Origin: an uncultured Niabella sp.
Lineage (GTDB): Bacteria; Bacteroidota; Bacteroidia; Chitinophagales; Chitinophagaceae
Length of the DNA stretch: 64,000 bases
Direction of reading: 5' to 3'
Assembly (NCBI GenBank): GCA_934486785.1
Contig: CAKSQK010000006.1
Coordinates: 62,001-126,000, forward strand
The position numbers and the translations under genes are program-made. This document shows, piece after piece, positions 1-8,843 of the stretch. Under the pieces are notes generated by a model. The model ran no database searches and was not told the origin of the DNA. It was given only the letters and a program-made list of their open reading frames with translations. Each line of letters opens with the position of its first letter. The stretch's first letter is position 1.

Positions 1-789
1 CTTTACTTTAATAGCAACGTGGTCATCTGGCGCGAGTATAAAGGCACTCCGCGCAGCAGTGATACCACTATCATTACAAGAGAAGTGAATAAAGAGCTGC
101 GGCATTTTGTAGCAACAAAAGAGCCCATCACAACCATTCCTTTTGTAAAAGACCATGAGTTTAGGTATTCCAGGCTGATGCCTGAATCGCTGAGAGATTA
201 CACGTGGGTGCTGTACATTCTGGTAGTAATATTCATCATCACGGCAGTGTCCAATGGTTCAAATATTACAGACGGGCTGGATGGGCTGGCCACAGGAACT
301 TCGGCATTGATAGGCGTGATGCTGGGCATATTTGCCTACGCCAGCGGCAACTTTGTGCTGGCCGACTATCTGAACATTATGTACATACCCAACCTTGGTG
401 AGCTGACCATTTTTATAGCCGCCATGATTGGTGCCTGCGTGGGCTTTTTGTGGTACAACTCTTACCCGGCGCAGGTTTTTATGGGCGATACCGGAAGTTT
501 AACCTTGGGAGGGCTTATCGCAGCCATTGCAATTATTGTGCATAAAGAATTGTTGATACCCATTTTCTGCGGTGTGTTTTTGGTAGAAAATGTAAGCGTG
601 ATGCTGCAGGTAGCATACTTCAAATACACAAAAAGAAAGTATGGCGAAGGCAGGCGGATATTCTTAATGAGCCCGCTGCACCATCACTATCAGAAAAGGG
701 GGTATCACGAGGCGAAGATTGTAACAAGGTTTTGGATCTTGCAAATATTGCTGGTTGTGATCTGCATTGTTACACTCAAATTAAGATAA
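1..789 (+). CDS. mraY: Phospho-N-acetylmuramoyl-pentapeptide transferase MraY (5' truncated by window edge)
   Basis: This integral membrane enzyme transfers phospho-MurNAc-pentapeptide from UDP to undecaprenyl phosphate, giving lipid I at the inner face of the membrane. The frame is open from base 1, so the N-terminal third or so lies outside the window; the GTG at 19 is internal. Visible family hallmarks are the [15 protein letters not shown] segment with the catalytic aspartates, the [11 protein letters not shown] loop and the SPLHHHYQ histidine cluster near the C-terminus. Several hydrophobic helices alternate with these loops. It is followed 39 bp later by murD, the usual order of the dcw cluster in Bacteroidota. 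The family assignment is firm. Confidence 0.97.
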   Translation, partial: LYFNSNVVIWREYKGTPRSSDTTIITREVNKELRHFVATKEPITTIPFVKDHEFRYSRLMPESLRDYTWVLYILVVIFIITAVSNGSNITDGLDGLATGTSALIGVMLGIFAYASGNFVLADYLNIMYIPNLGELTIFIAAMIGACVGFLWYNSYPAQVFMGDTGSLTLGGLIAAIAIIVHKELLIPIFCGVFLVENVSVMLQVAYFKYTKRKYGEGRRIFLMSPLHHHYQKRGYHEAKIVTRFWILQILLVVICIVTLKLR

Positions 790-828
790 GCGCAAAGAGT
801 GCTAAATAGAAATTGAATTGAATAAACA

Positions 829-2163
829 TTGAATAAAAAAATAATCATACTGGGAGGAGGCGAAAGCGGTGCAGGCGCTGCTTTGCTGGCAAGGCAGATG
901 GGGTATGATGTTTTTTTATCTGATGGAGGTTCTTTGAAAGAAGTATATCGTAACGCACTGAACCTGGAAGGTATTGCGTGGGAAGAAGGGAGGCACAGCG
1001 AAGAAAGGATTTTATCGGCAGATGAAATCATCAAAAGCCCCGGCATCCCCGAAACCAGTGAGCTGATAAAAAAAATACGGGAAAAAAGAATACCGGTCAT
1101 CAGTGAAATTGAGTTTGCATACCGGCATGCTGGCGATAGTAAAGTCATAGCTGTTACAGGCAGCAATGGTAAAACCACCACCACCTCGCTCATTTACCAT
1201 ATTTGTAAAACAGGTGGGCTTGATGTGGCGCTGGTGGGCAATATTGGCGAGTCGTTTGCAAAGCAGGTGGCCATTGATCCCAGGAAGGTTTATGTGGTAG
1301 AGATCAGCAGTTTTCAACTGGATGATATTGTCAGTTTCAGGCCGCATGTGGCAGTTCTTACCAATATTACCGAAGATCATTTGGACCGTTATGATTACAA
1401 TTTTGAAAACTATATCAAAAGCAAGTTCAGGATCATTGAAAATCAAAAGGCAGGCGATTACTTCATTTACAACAGCGATGATGAGGTAACCATGAAATAT
1501 TTGGAACAATTTAATATTTACTCAACCCAATTACCAATTAGCATGAGAAACGAAAACAATGCGGCTTTTATTAAGGACGGCGATATGTACGTAAGAACAG
1601 GCGAAGAAATAATGACAATGAGCATTTATGATTTTACGCTAAAAGGCAAACATAACCAGTACAATACTATGGCAGCATGTGTAACAGGCGCTACGATGGA
1701 CATTAGAAAAGAAAAGATCCGCGAAGCAGTGCAAACTTTTCAAAACCTTGAGCACAGGATGGAGCATGTGGCCAGCATCAGGGGAGTGGAATTTATTAAT
1801 GACAGTAAAGCTACCAACGTAAACTCTACATGGTTTGCACTTGAGAGCATGGATAAGCCAACTGTTTTGATTTTGGGCGGAGTGGATAAGGGCAATGATT
1901 ACGGCCTTATTGAACAAATGGTAAAGGAAAAGGTAAAAGCCATTGTGTGCCTGGGCGTGGATAACAAAAAAATTCATGAAGCATTTGGCAATATTGTGCC
2001 GGTAATGGATACAGCCAGCGCTGCAGAGGCTGCCAGCACGGCATTTGGCCTGGCATCCGTAGGCGATGTGGTGCTGTTAAGCCCTGCCTGCGCCAGCTTC
2101 GATTTGTTTAAGAATTACGAAGACCGCGGCACACAGTTTAAAAGCGCAGTCATTAATTTATAA
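829..2163 (+). CDS. murD: UDP-N-acetylmuramoylalanine--D-glutamate ligase MurD
   Basis: Cytoplasmic ATP-dependent Mur ligase adding D-glutamate to UDP-MurNAc-L-Ala. The protein has 444 residues, normal for the family. The N-terminal Rossmann-like UDP-binding domain begins IIILGGGESGAGAALLA, the ATP P-loop is TGSNGKTTTT near residue 107, and the C-terminal domain carries NDSKATN and the LLSPACASFDLF segment typical of MurD. The start is a TTG at 829, which places the glycine-rich strand directly at the N-terminus as in homologues. It sits between mraY and ftsW in the same direction, so it is probably cotranscribed with them. Confidence 0.97.
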   Translation: MNKKIIILGGGESGAGAALLARQMGYDVFLSDGGSLKEVYRNALNLEGIAWEEGRHSEERILSADEIIKSPGIPETSELIKKIREKRIPVISEIEFAYRHAGDSKVIAVTGSNGKTTTTSLIYHICKTGGLDVALVGNIGESFAKQVAIDPRKVYVVEISSFQLDDIVSFRPHVAVLTNITEDHLDRYDYNFENYIKSKFRIIENQKAGDYFIYNSDDEVTMKYLEQFNIYSTQLPISMRNENNAAFIKDGDMYVRTGEEIMTMSIYDFTLKGKHNQYNTMAACVTGATMDIRKEKIREAVQTFQNLEHRMEHVASIRGVEFINDSKATNVNSTWFALESMDKPTVLILGGVDKGNDYGLIEQMVKEKVKAIVCLGVDNKKIHEAFGNIVPVMDTASAAEAASTAFGLASVGDVVLLSPACASFDLFKNYEDRGTQFKSAVINL

Positions 2164-2205
2164 TAAAAAATTTTCAGTCATTAAAGGCAGAACACAATAG
2201 AAACT

Positions 2206-3510
2206 ATGTCGGCAACAGCAGAAATATCAGGCAATCAAAATTACCAGCAAACCGGCTGGCGCGACCACCTGCACAAACACACAGGCGGCGATAAGGTAAT
2301 ATGGGCGCTTGTGGTGTTGCTCACACTGGTATCGCTGCTGGCAGTGTACAGCTCCACTGGCTCTTTGGCATATAAAAATTATAAAGGCAATACGGAAATC
2401 TATCTTTTTAAACAGGTAGTTTTCATCCTGCTGGGATTTGCCATTGTTTATTTTGCCCACCGGGTAAACTATACCATTTACTCAAAAATTGCAAAAGTCT
2501 TATTCATTCTTACAATACCATTACTTATCTATACATTGCTCTTTGGCGTAAAGATGAATGAAGGTAGCAGGTGGATACGATTGCCACTGATCAATATGAC
2601 AATGCAAACTTCCGACCTCGCGAAGCTTGCATTGTTTATGTACCTCGCCAGGCTCCTCAGCCGTAAGCAGCAGGTGATCAAAGATTTTAAGCAAGGCTTT
2701 TTGCCGGTTATCATACCCATTATCTTTACCTGTTTGCTCATTGCACCGGCCAATCTTTCTACCGCGCTGTTGCTGGGTGCAAGCTGTATGGTATTGCTGT
2801 TCATCGGCAGGGTCAGGATCAAACATTTATTAATGGTTACAGGCCTGGCAATGGTGCCAATAGCCATGCTGATCATAGCGGCTGTGGCAAAGCACAACAG
2901 CTCAAATGAACTGCCGCCGGCAGAAGGAAGTATTACCGCGGTTAAAAAAGAATCAGGCGGGGTATGGATAAGGGTTGAAACATGGATCAACCGTGTAGAA
3001 AATTTTATATACGGCGGTAAAGAAGCTGATAATGATGAAATGTACCAGGTAAACCAGGCTAAAATTGCCATTGCAAAAGGCGGCATACTGGGCGTGGGCC
3101 CGGGCAACAGCACTACAAGAGATTATTTGCCGCAGGCCTACAACGACTTCATATTTGCTATCATAATTGAAGAGTATGGCCTGGCAGGCGGCGCATTTAT
3201 ACTGTTTGTGTACATCGTGTTTTTATACCGCTGCATCAGGATCTTTAAAAAATGTCCGTTTGCATTTGGCGCGTTCCTGGCAATTGGTTTAAGTTTTACA
3301 CTTGCCATACAGGCCATCGCTAATACAGCGGTAACGGTAAACCTGTTTCCGGTAACCGGTGTTACGCTGCCGCTTGTAAGTATGGGAGGTTCCAGTTTTT
3401 TATTTACCTGCCTGGCAATCGGCATCATATTAAGTGTTTCAAGAAACGTGGAAAATTTTAAACGCAGCCCGCAACCTGTTGCCGTGGCTGAAGAAAATAA
3501 AGAAGGTTGA
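2206..3510 (+). CDS. ftsW: Lipid II polymerase / cell division protein FtsW
   Basis: SEDS-family peptidoglycan glycosyltransferase that polymerises lipid II at the division septum with its partner class B PBP. The 434-residue protein has about ten hydrophobic segments after a roughly 30-residue polar cytoplasmic N-terminus. It carries SEDS features: the ILGVGPGNSTTRDYLPQAYNDFIFAIIIEEYG block and the C-terminal LPLVSMGGSSFLFTCLAIGIILSVSR block. The loop around residues 230-270 is longer than in E. coli, as is common in Bacteroidota. The stop codon overlaps the TTG start of murG by 4 bp, pointing to translational coupling. FtsW is preferred over RodA because of its dcw location. Confidence 0.95.
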   Translation: MSATAEISGNQNYQQTGWRDHLHKHTGGDKVIWALVVLLTLVSLLAVYSSTGSLAYKNYKGNTEIYLFKQVVFILLGFAIVYFAHRVNYTIYSKIAKVLFILTIPLLIYTLLFGVKMNEGSRWIRLPLINMTMQTSDLAKLALFMYLARLLSRKQQVIKDFKQGFLPVIIPIIFTCLLIAPANLSTALLLGASCMVLLFIGRVRIKHLLMVTGLAMVPIAMLIIAAVAKHNSSNELPPAEGSITAVKKESGGVWIRVETWINRVENFIYGGKEADNDEMYQVNQAKIAIAKGGILGVGPGNSTTRDYLPQAYNDFIFAIIIEEYGLAGGAFILFVYIVFLYRCIRIFKKCPFAFGAFLAIGLSFTLAIQAIANTAVTVNLFPVTGVTLPLVSMGGSSFLFTCLAIGIILSVSRNVENFKRSPQPVAVAEENKEG

Positions 3511-4595
3511 GTAAAAATATCATCATAGCAGGCGGCGGTACCGGCGGGCATATATTCCCTGCCATCGCAATTGCCAATGCGCTAAAAGCAAAAGATCCAA
3601 ACATCGGGATTTTGTTTATAGGCGCAGAAGGTAAAATGGAAATGGAAAAAGTGCCGGAAGCAGGCTATGAGATAAAAGGATTGGACATTGCGGGATTTAA
3701 CCGCAGCTCTTTGATAAAAAATATCAGTCTTCCCTTTAAGCTCTTAAAAAGCTTTATACAGGTAAGAAAGATATTTAAAGCATTCAGGCCAGATGCCGTT
3801 GTGGGCGTGGGTGGCTATTCTACTTTTCCTGTGCTAAGATATGCGCAGTCAAAAAACATTCCCACGTTCATACACGAGTCAAACTCGTTTGCAGGAAAAT
3901 CAAATATAATGCTGGGCAAAAAAGCCACTAAGGTTTTTACAGGCACAGACAATATGGAGAAGTTTTTTCCTGCTCAAAAAATAATCGTAACCGGAAACCC
4001 GGTTCGCAAGGCCATTGTAAATGCAAACATCAGCAAAAAAGAAGCGCTCGAATATTTTTCGCTTGAAGAAGGCAAAACCACTTTGCTGGTAGTGGGTGGC
4101 AGCCTGGGCGCCAAATCTGTTAATGAGGCGGTACTGGCAGGTATGAGTGATTTGTTGAAAGCAGGCCTGCAGGTGATCTGGCAAACGGGAAAAACTTTTG
4201 CAAAAGAAGCGGCTGGCCAGGCGGTGGAGCATAAAGAAGTCTGGATCAACAGTTTTATTACCAGCATGGAGTATGCTTATGCCGCGGCAGACATCATTAT
4301 TTCAAGAGCCGGCGCTATGACGGTAGCTGAAATATGTGTGGCGCAAAAGCCCGCTGTGTTTGTTCCTTATCCACACGCGGCAGAAGACCATCAAACCGTA
4401 AACGCGTTGCAACTGGTAAATAAACAGGCAGCGCTGATGGTGAAAGACAGTGAAGTACAACATGAAGTAATAAAAACAGTAATTGACCTGGCTAAGAATA
4501 TAACATTAAGAACTGAAATGGCTCACAACCTTGCAAAACTTGCTGTAACCAATGCAGACGAGGTAGTGGCTGAGGAAATATTAAAAAACATATAG
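3507..4595 (+). CDS. murG: UDP-N-acetylglucosamine--lipid I transferase MurG
   Basis: Peripheral membrane GT-B glycosyltransferase converting lipid I to lipid II by adding GlcNAc from UDP-GlcNAc. The 362-residue protein starts with the diagnostic GGGTGGHIFPAIAIA loop at residues 8-22. It has HESNSFAGKSN in the acceptor domain, the second glycine loop VVGGSLGAKSVN, and the UDP-GlcNAc site SRAGAMTVAEICVAQKPAVFVPYPHAAEDHQ, the last positions of which hold the conserved His/Gln. Translation begins at a TTG overlapping the ftsW stop (TTGA). Length and motif order are canonical. Confidence 0.97.
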   Translation: MSKNIIIAGGGTGGHIFPAIAIANALKAKDPNIGILFIGAEGKMEMEKVPEAGYEIKGLDIAGFNRSSLIKNISLPFKLLKSFIQVRKIFKAFRPDAVVGVGGYSTFPVLRYAQSKNIPTFIHESNSFAGKSNIMLGKKATKVFTGTDNMEKFFPAQKIIVTGNPVRKAIVNANISKKEALEYFSLEEGKTTLLVVGGSLGAKSVNEAVLAGMSDLLKAGLQVIWQTGKTFAKEAAGQAVEHKEVWINSFITSMEYAYAAADIIISRAGAMTVAEICVAQKPAVFVPYPHAAEDHQTVNALQLVNKQAALMVKDSEVQHEVIKTVIDLAKNITLRTEMAHNLAKLAVTNADEVVAEEILKNI

Positions 4596-4657
4596 TACAT
4601 GGCTGATGATTCATGGCCGATTGCCATGAGCGATGCAGCATGAACGATGAACAAGAA

Positions 4658-6046
4658 ATGAACGGAAAGCATACAAATATAAGCGGCATCAAAAGCATCT
4701 ACTTCATAGGTATTGGTGGCATTGGTATGAGCGCTATTGCAAGGTATTTTCATTTCAGGGGAGCAAAGGTGAGCGGGTACGACAGGGCAGAAACTGAATT
4801 GACCAAAAGCCTGGTAGCAGAAGGCATTGGCGTGCATTATAATGAAGATGTGGAACGTATTCCCAAAGATGCCGGCATTGTGGTTTACACGCCCGCCATT
4901 TCAAACGAGCACAAAGAGCTGGCGTTTTATATGGCCAATGGCTACAGGGTTGTAAAGCGAAGCGACATTTTGCAGCTCATCACCGAAAGTTCATTTAACA
5001 TTTGTGTGGCAGGCACGCACGGTAAAACCACCACTACTTCCATGATAGCTCATTTGCTGCGCGACAGTGGTTATGGTTGTAATGCTTTTTTGGGCGGTAT
5101 TGCGGCAAATTATGATACTAACTTTTGGCCTGATGAAAACAATGTGTGCGTGATAGAGGCCGATGAATACGATCGCAGCTTTTTAAAGCTTAGCCCCGAT
5201 GTGGCGGTGGTAACAGCCATGGATGCCGACCACCTGGATATTTATGAAACAGAAGAAAACCTGCGTGAGGCTTATAAAGATTTTGCCGGAAGGGTAAAGC
5301 AGGGCGGGTTGTTGCTAAAAAGGTTTGGGCTTGACAGGAGTATGCAGGCATCGCGCACGCTGGCGTACAGCCTGCAAAATGACAGCGCGGATGTGTATGC
5401 CGCAAACATACAATTGCAGCAGGGCGGTTACAGGTTTGATGTAGTGACTGGCAGCAACGCCATCAATGGCCTGCAGTTGAACATGGGCGGAATGCATAAC
5501 GTGGAAAATATGACGGCAGCCATAGCAGTGGCAGGTTCTTTAAATATTGATAGCGAAAAAATAAAAAAGGCAGTCGCTTCTTACAAAGGTGTAAAACGCA
5601 GGTTTGAGTACATTGTTAAAACAGACGACCTTGTTTTTATTGATGATTACGCGCACCATCCCGAAGAGCTGAAAGCGTTGATAAATAGTGTAAAATCTCT
5701 GTTTTCCCAAAAGAAATGCACAGTAATTTTCCAACCACATTTATTCACCCGTACAAGAGATTTTGCAAAAGAATTTGCCGAAGTTTTAGACATGGCTCAC
5801 CAGGTTATTTTACTGCCCATCTATCCTGCCAGAGAACTGCCCATAGAAGGTGTGCATGCAGATCTGATCCTGGGCTACATGAAGCTTGATAACAAAGCCG
5901 TAATGGAAAAACAGGAACTGCTAAACTGGATTGAAAATAGTTTTCAAAAAAACAGGGACAGGGAATTTGGCGAAGTGCTGGTTATGGCCGGCGCCGGAGA
6001 TATTGACAAGCTTGTTTCACCCGTAAAAGAAATTTTAGTCAGATAA
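4658..6046 (+). CDS. murC: UDP-N-acetylmuramate--L-alanine ligase MurC
   Basis: Cytoplasmic Mur ligase that attaches L-alanine to UDP-MurNAc, the first amino-acid step of the stem peptide. It shows the N-terminal YFIGIGGIGMSAIARYF dinucleotide-like loop, the P-loop GTHGKTTTTSMIAH, the EADEYDRSF acidic segment, the C-terminal DDYAHHPEE motif and FQPHLFTRTRD. Three in-frame ATGs exist at 4613, 4640 and 4658. The last places the GIGGIG strand about 15 residues from the start, as in homologues, so it is preferred; 4613 would add 15 residues without resemblance to MurC. It ends 1 bp before ftsQ. Confidence 0.95.
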   Translation: MNGKHTNISGIKSIYFIGIGGIGMSAIARYFHFRGAKVSGYDRAETELTKSLVAEGIGVHYNEDVERIPKDAGIVVYTPAISNEHKELAFYMANGYRVVKRSDILQLITESSFNICVAGTHGKTTTTSMIAHLLRDSGYGCNAFLGGIAANYDTNFWPDENNVCVIEADEYDRSFLKLSPDVAVVTAMDADHLDIYETEENLREAYKDFAGRVKQGGLLLKRFGLDRSMQASRTLAYSLQNDSADVYAANIQLQQGGYRFDVVTGSNAINGLQLNMGGMHNVENMTAAIAVAGSLNIDSEKIKKAVASYKGVKRRFEYIVKTDDLVFIDDYAHHPEELKALINSVKSLFSQKKCTVIFQPHLFTRTRDFAKEFAEVLDMAHQVILLPIYPARELPIEGVHADLILGYMKLDNKAVMEKQELLNWIENSFQKNRDREFGEVLVMAGAGDIDKLVSPVKEILVR

Positions 6047-6047
6047 A

Positions 6048-7325
6048 ATGATCAGGAAAAGGGCCATAAAAAGAATGTTTCTAACGCTTATGTGGATAGC
6101 GGTGGCAGCAGGTATGGTTACCATTATCACAGCGGCAATGGAGGTTCAAAACACATCTTTATGCAAAGGCTACGAGGTGCGCATTACCGGCTTTGAAAAA
6201 GATAAGTTGTTTACCTCTGAAGAAAATATTATAAAGCTCTTAAAAGCCGCAACAAAGGGCAACATCAAAGGCCAGCGCATCAGCGAGTTTAACCTGCCGG
6301 GTATTGAAGACCTGCTGGAGCAAAGCGCCTGGGTGTACAACGCTGAGTTGTATTTTGACAACATGGATATCCTTCGTGTGAATGTTACAGAGCGCAAACC
6401 GCTGGCACGCGTGTTTACAAACGTGGGAGAAAGTTTTTATATTGATGAAGCCGGAAGGCAGATTCCGCTCTCAGAAAAAATTTCGCTGGATGTGCCGGTG
6501 TTCACTGGTTATCCTAATAAAAAGATCATGAATGCTGAAGACAGCGCGCTGGTGCAAAATGTAATTGCAACGGCTTCATTCATCAGCACCGATCCGTTCT
6601 GGTCATCGCAGGTATCACAAATTGATATTGGATACAACGGCATAAAAGGCTGGCAAATGGAAATGATACCCGTGGTAGGCAATCACCGTGTACAATTGGG
6701 CGACGGAAGCGATATTGCCACCAAGTTTCACAGGTTGTTTCTTTTTTATGATCAGGTGCTGAAACGCAAAGGGTTTGATAAATACAAAACGATTGATGTG
6801 CAGTACAACGGGCAGGTGGTTGGTGTAAAAGAAAATTATACAAAGATTGACTCCATCCAGTTGAGAAAAAATATTGAATCATTATTAGAGCAATCGCGCA
6901 TGGCTAATGAACTGATCAGTGAAACACCTAATATTGGTTTAAGTAACTACATTATGGACACTGCAGTAGCTGCCTGGGAAGCTGATGAACCAATGAGTGA
7001 GGCGCCATTGGGGATGTCAGAATCAGAGGCTAATGCGGTTGCTACAGAAAAAGCTAAAGCTGCAAAAATAGAGATTGAAAAAGATGTCAAAACTGTTGAA
7101 GATACTGAAGCAGAGGTAAGTGAAGATGCAGATCAACCGGGGAAAGATACAGTAAAAAACCCAGTGCCTGTTAGAACAACAAAACCGGCCATTAAAAAAG
7201 AAACGGCAACAAAAGAGGCAAAACCAACAGTAAAAAAGACTGAGGTTAAGGCAAGCAATAGAAAATCGGATACAAAAAAAACAACGGCTGCAAAGCTTGT
7301 GGAAGCTAAAAAGAAAACGAACTAA
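6048..7325 (+). CDS. ftsQ: Cell division protein FtsQ with long charged C-terminal tail
   Basis: Bitopic divisome protein. A short basic cytoplasmic N-terminus precedes one transmembrane helix at about residues 9-30, followed by a POTRA-like domain (YEVRITGFEKDKLFTSEENIIKLL) and the periplasmic beta domain (DILRVNVTERKPLARVF). The core ends near residue 300. The remaining roughly 110 residues are Lys/Thr/Glu/Ala-rich and look disordered. The 425-residue length exceeds typical FtsQ (about 250-300). Identification rests on the domain pattern and the position between murC and ftsA; pairwise sequence conservation of FtsQ is low. Confidence 0.9.
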   Translation: MIRKRAIKRMFLTLMWIAVAAGMVTIITAAMEVQNTSLCKGYEVRITGFEKDKLFTSEENIIKLLKAATKGNIKGQRISEFNLPGIEDLLEQSAWVYNAELYFDNMDILRVNVTERKPLARVFTNVGESFYIDEAGRQIPLSEKISLDVPVFTGYPNKKIMNAEDSALVQNVIATASFISTDPFWSSQVSQIDIGYNGIKGWQMEMIPVVGNHRVQLGDGSDIATKFHRLFLFYDQVLKRKGFDKYKTIDVQYNGQVVGVKENYTKIDSIQLRKNIESLLEQSRMANELISETPNIGLSNYIMDTAVAAWEADEPMSEAPLGMSESEANAVATEKAKAAKIEIEKDVKTVEDTEAEVSEDADQPGKDTVKNPVPVRTTKPAIKKETATKEAKPTVKKTEVKASNRKSDTKKTTAAKLVEAKKKTN

Positions 7326-7401
7326 GAAGATAGACGAAACGCTGAGCGGCAGCGCATGGATTATAAATAAATGACTATAAAATAACTTAAAACCTGATAA
7401 G

Positions 7402-8787
7402 ATGAATTATGAACAACCCATTATCGTAGGATTGGACATTGGTACAACTAAAATTGCTGTAATAGCAAGCCATAAAAATGAGTTTGGTAAACTTGAGATC
7501 CTCGGCTTCGGCAAAGCAAATTCAAATGGAGTAAGGCATGGCCAGGTGCTAAATATTGATGAAACTATCAAAGCCATTAAACAGGCTTTGGAAAGTTGCC
7601 TCGCCTGCAATCCCGGCCTTAGCATCAGCGAAGTGTATGTGGGTGTAGCGGGCCATCACATTAAAAGTTTACAAACCCGCGGTGATATTGTTCGTGAAAA
7701 TGACGAAGAGGAAATTACACAGGCAGAGGTGGATATTCTCATCAGCAAACAATACAAAACATATATTCCTGCCGGTGATCAGATTATTGATGTGATTCCG
7801 CAGGAATATACAATCGATAATATGCCAAACATACTGCGGCCGATTGGCTACAGTGGTGTAAAACTGGGCGCCAATTTTCACATTATAACCGGCGATAAGA
7901 ATGCTATACGCAACATCAACCGAAGTGTGGAAAAAGCAGGGCTTTATACAAAAGATCTGGTGTTGCAGCCTTTGGCGTCAGCGGCAGCAGTTATGAGTCA
8001 GGATGACCTTGAAGCCGGTGTGGCCATTGTGGATATTGGTGGCGGAACAACTGACCTTGCGGTGTTTGCTGATGGGGTTTTGCGCCATACCGCCGTTATT
8101 CCTTTTGCCGGAGAAAACATTACCAACGATATTAAATCTGGCCTGGGCGTGCTAAAAAGCCAGGCAGAACAAATGAAAACTCAATTTGGAAGCGCACTGG
8201 CCAATGAAGCAAAAGCCAATGCCTACATTACCATTCCGGGCCTTCGCGGTATGCCGGCAAAAGAGATCAGCGTAAAAAACCTGGCAAACATCATTCAGGC
8301 GCGTATGAGCGAGATACTCGATTTTGTTACCTATCATTTAAAGCAAATTGGTATGGACAATCGCCAGTTGAACGGTGGTATTGTGCTCACTGGTGGCGGA
8401 TCGCAGTTAAAGCATTTAATTCAATTGACAGAATATGTTACCGGCCTGCCCGCGCGTATAGGCCTGCCCAATGAGCATCTGGCCGCAGGGCATATTGAAG
8501 AGCTGGCAAAGCCAACTTATTCAACCTGCCTGGGACTGATTTTAAAAGGGTATGATGATTTTGAAAACAACCGCATGACTTTTAATAAAGACTTTATAAA
8601 AGTGAAGCCAAACGAGGCACTGAAGCAAAAGCCGGTAGAAGAGCCTGATGAAGAAACAAAGGCTGAAGCAGGAACAAAAGCCGCTAAAAGCAAGCAGGCC
8701 CGTAAGCCGCTTACCAATTTCTGGAACTCTTTCAAGCACAACCTTATTAAAGTTTTTGAAGAAGAAGAAGACAAGCAATTCAATTAA
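7402..8787 (+). CDS. ftsA: Cell division protein FtsA
   Basis: Actin-like ATPase that tethers FtsZ to the membrane and recruits late divisome proteins. The 461-residue protein has phosphate-1 motif GLDIGTTKIAV at residues 9-19, an SHS2/1C domain region with ISEVYVGVAGHHIKS, phosphate-2 VAIVDIGGGTTDLAVF near residue 206, and the adenosine motif GGIVLTGGGSQL. The C-terminal region is a Lys/Glu-rich linker followed by NFWNSFKHNLIKVFEEEE, an amphipathic stretch that probably acts as the membrane-targeting sequence. It lies upstream of ftsZ with a 56-bp gap, the standard arrangement. Confidence 0.96.
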   Translation: MNYEQPIIVGLDIGTTKIAVIASHKNEFGKLEILGFGKANSNGVRHGQVLNIDETIKAIKQALESCLACNPGLSISEVYVGVAGHHIKSLQTRGDIVRENDEEEITQAEVDILISKQYKTYIPAGDQIIDVIPQEYTIDNMPNILRPIGYSGVKLGANFHIITGDKNAIRNINRSVEKAGLYTKDLVLQPLASAAAVMSQDDLEAGVAIVDIGGGTTDLAVFADGVLRHTAVIPFAGENITNDIKSGLGVLKSQAEQMKTQFGSALANEAKANAYITIPGLRGMPAKEISVKNLANIIQARMSEILDFVTYHLKQIGMDNRQLNGGIVLTGGGSQLKHLIQLTEYVTGLPARIGLPNEHLAAGHIEELAKPTYSTCLGLILKGYDDFENNRMTFNKDFIKVKPNEALKQKPVEEPDEETKAEAGTKAAKSKQARKPLTNFWNSFKHNLIKVFEEEEDKQFN

Positions 8788-8843
8788 TACTATACTATCC
8801 CATTTATAAACTTGTTTGCACGGCAAACACAAAAACAACAACT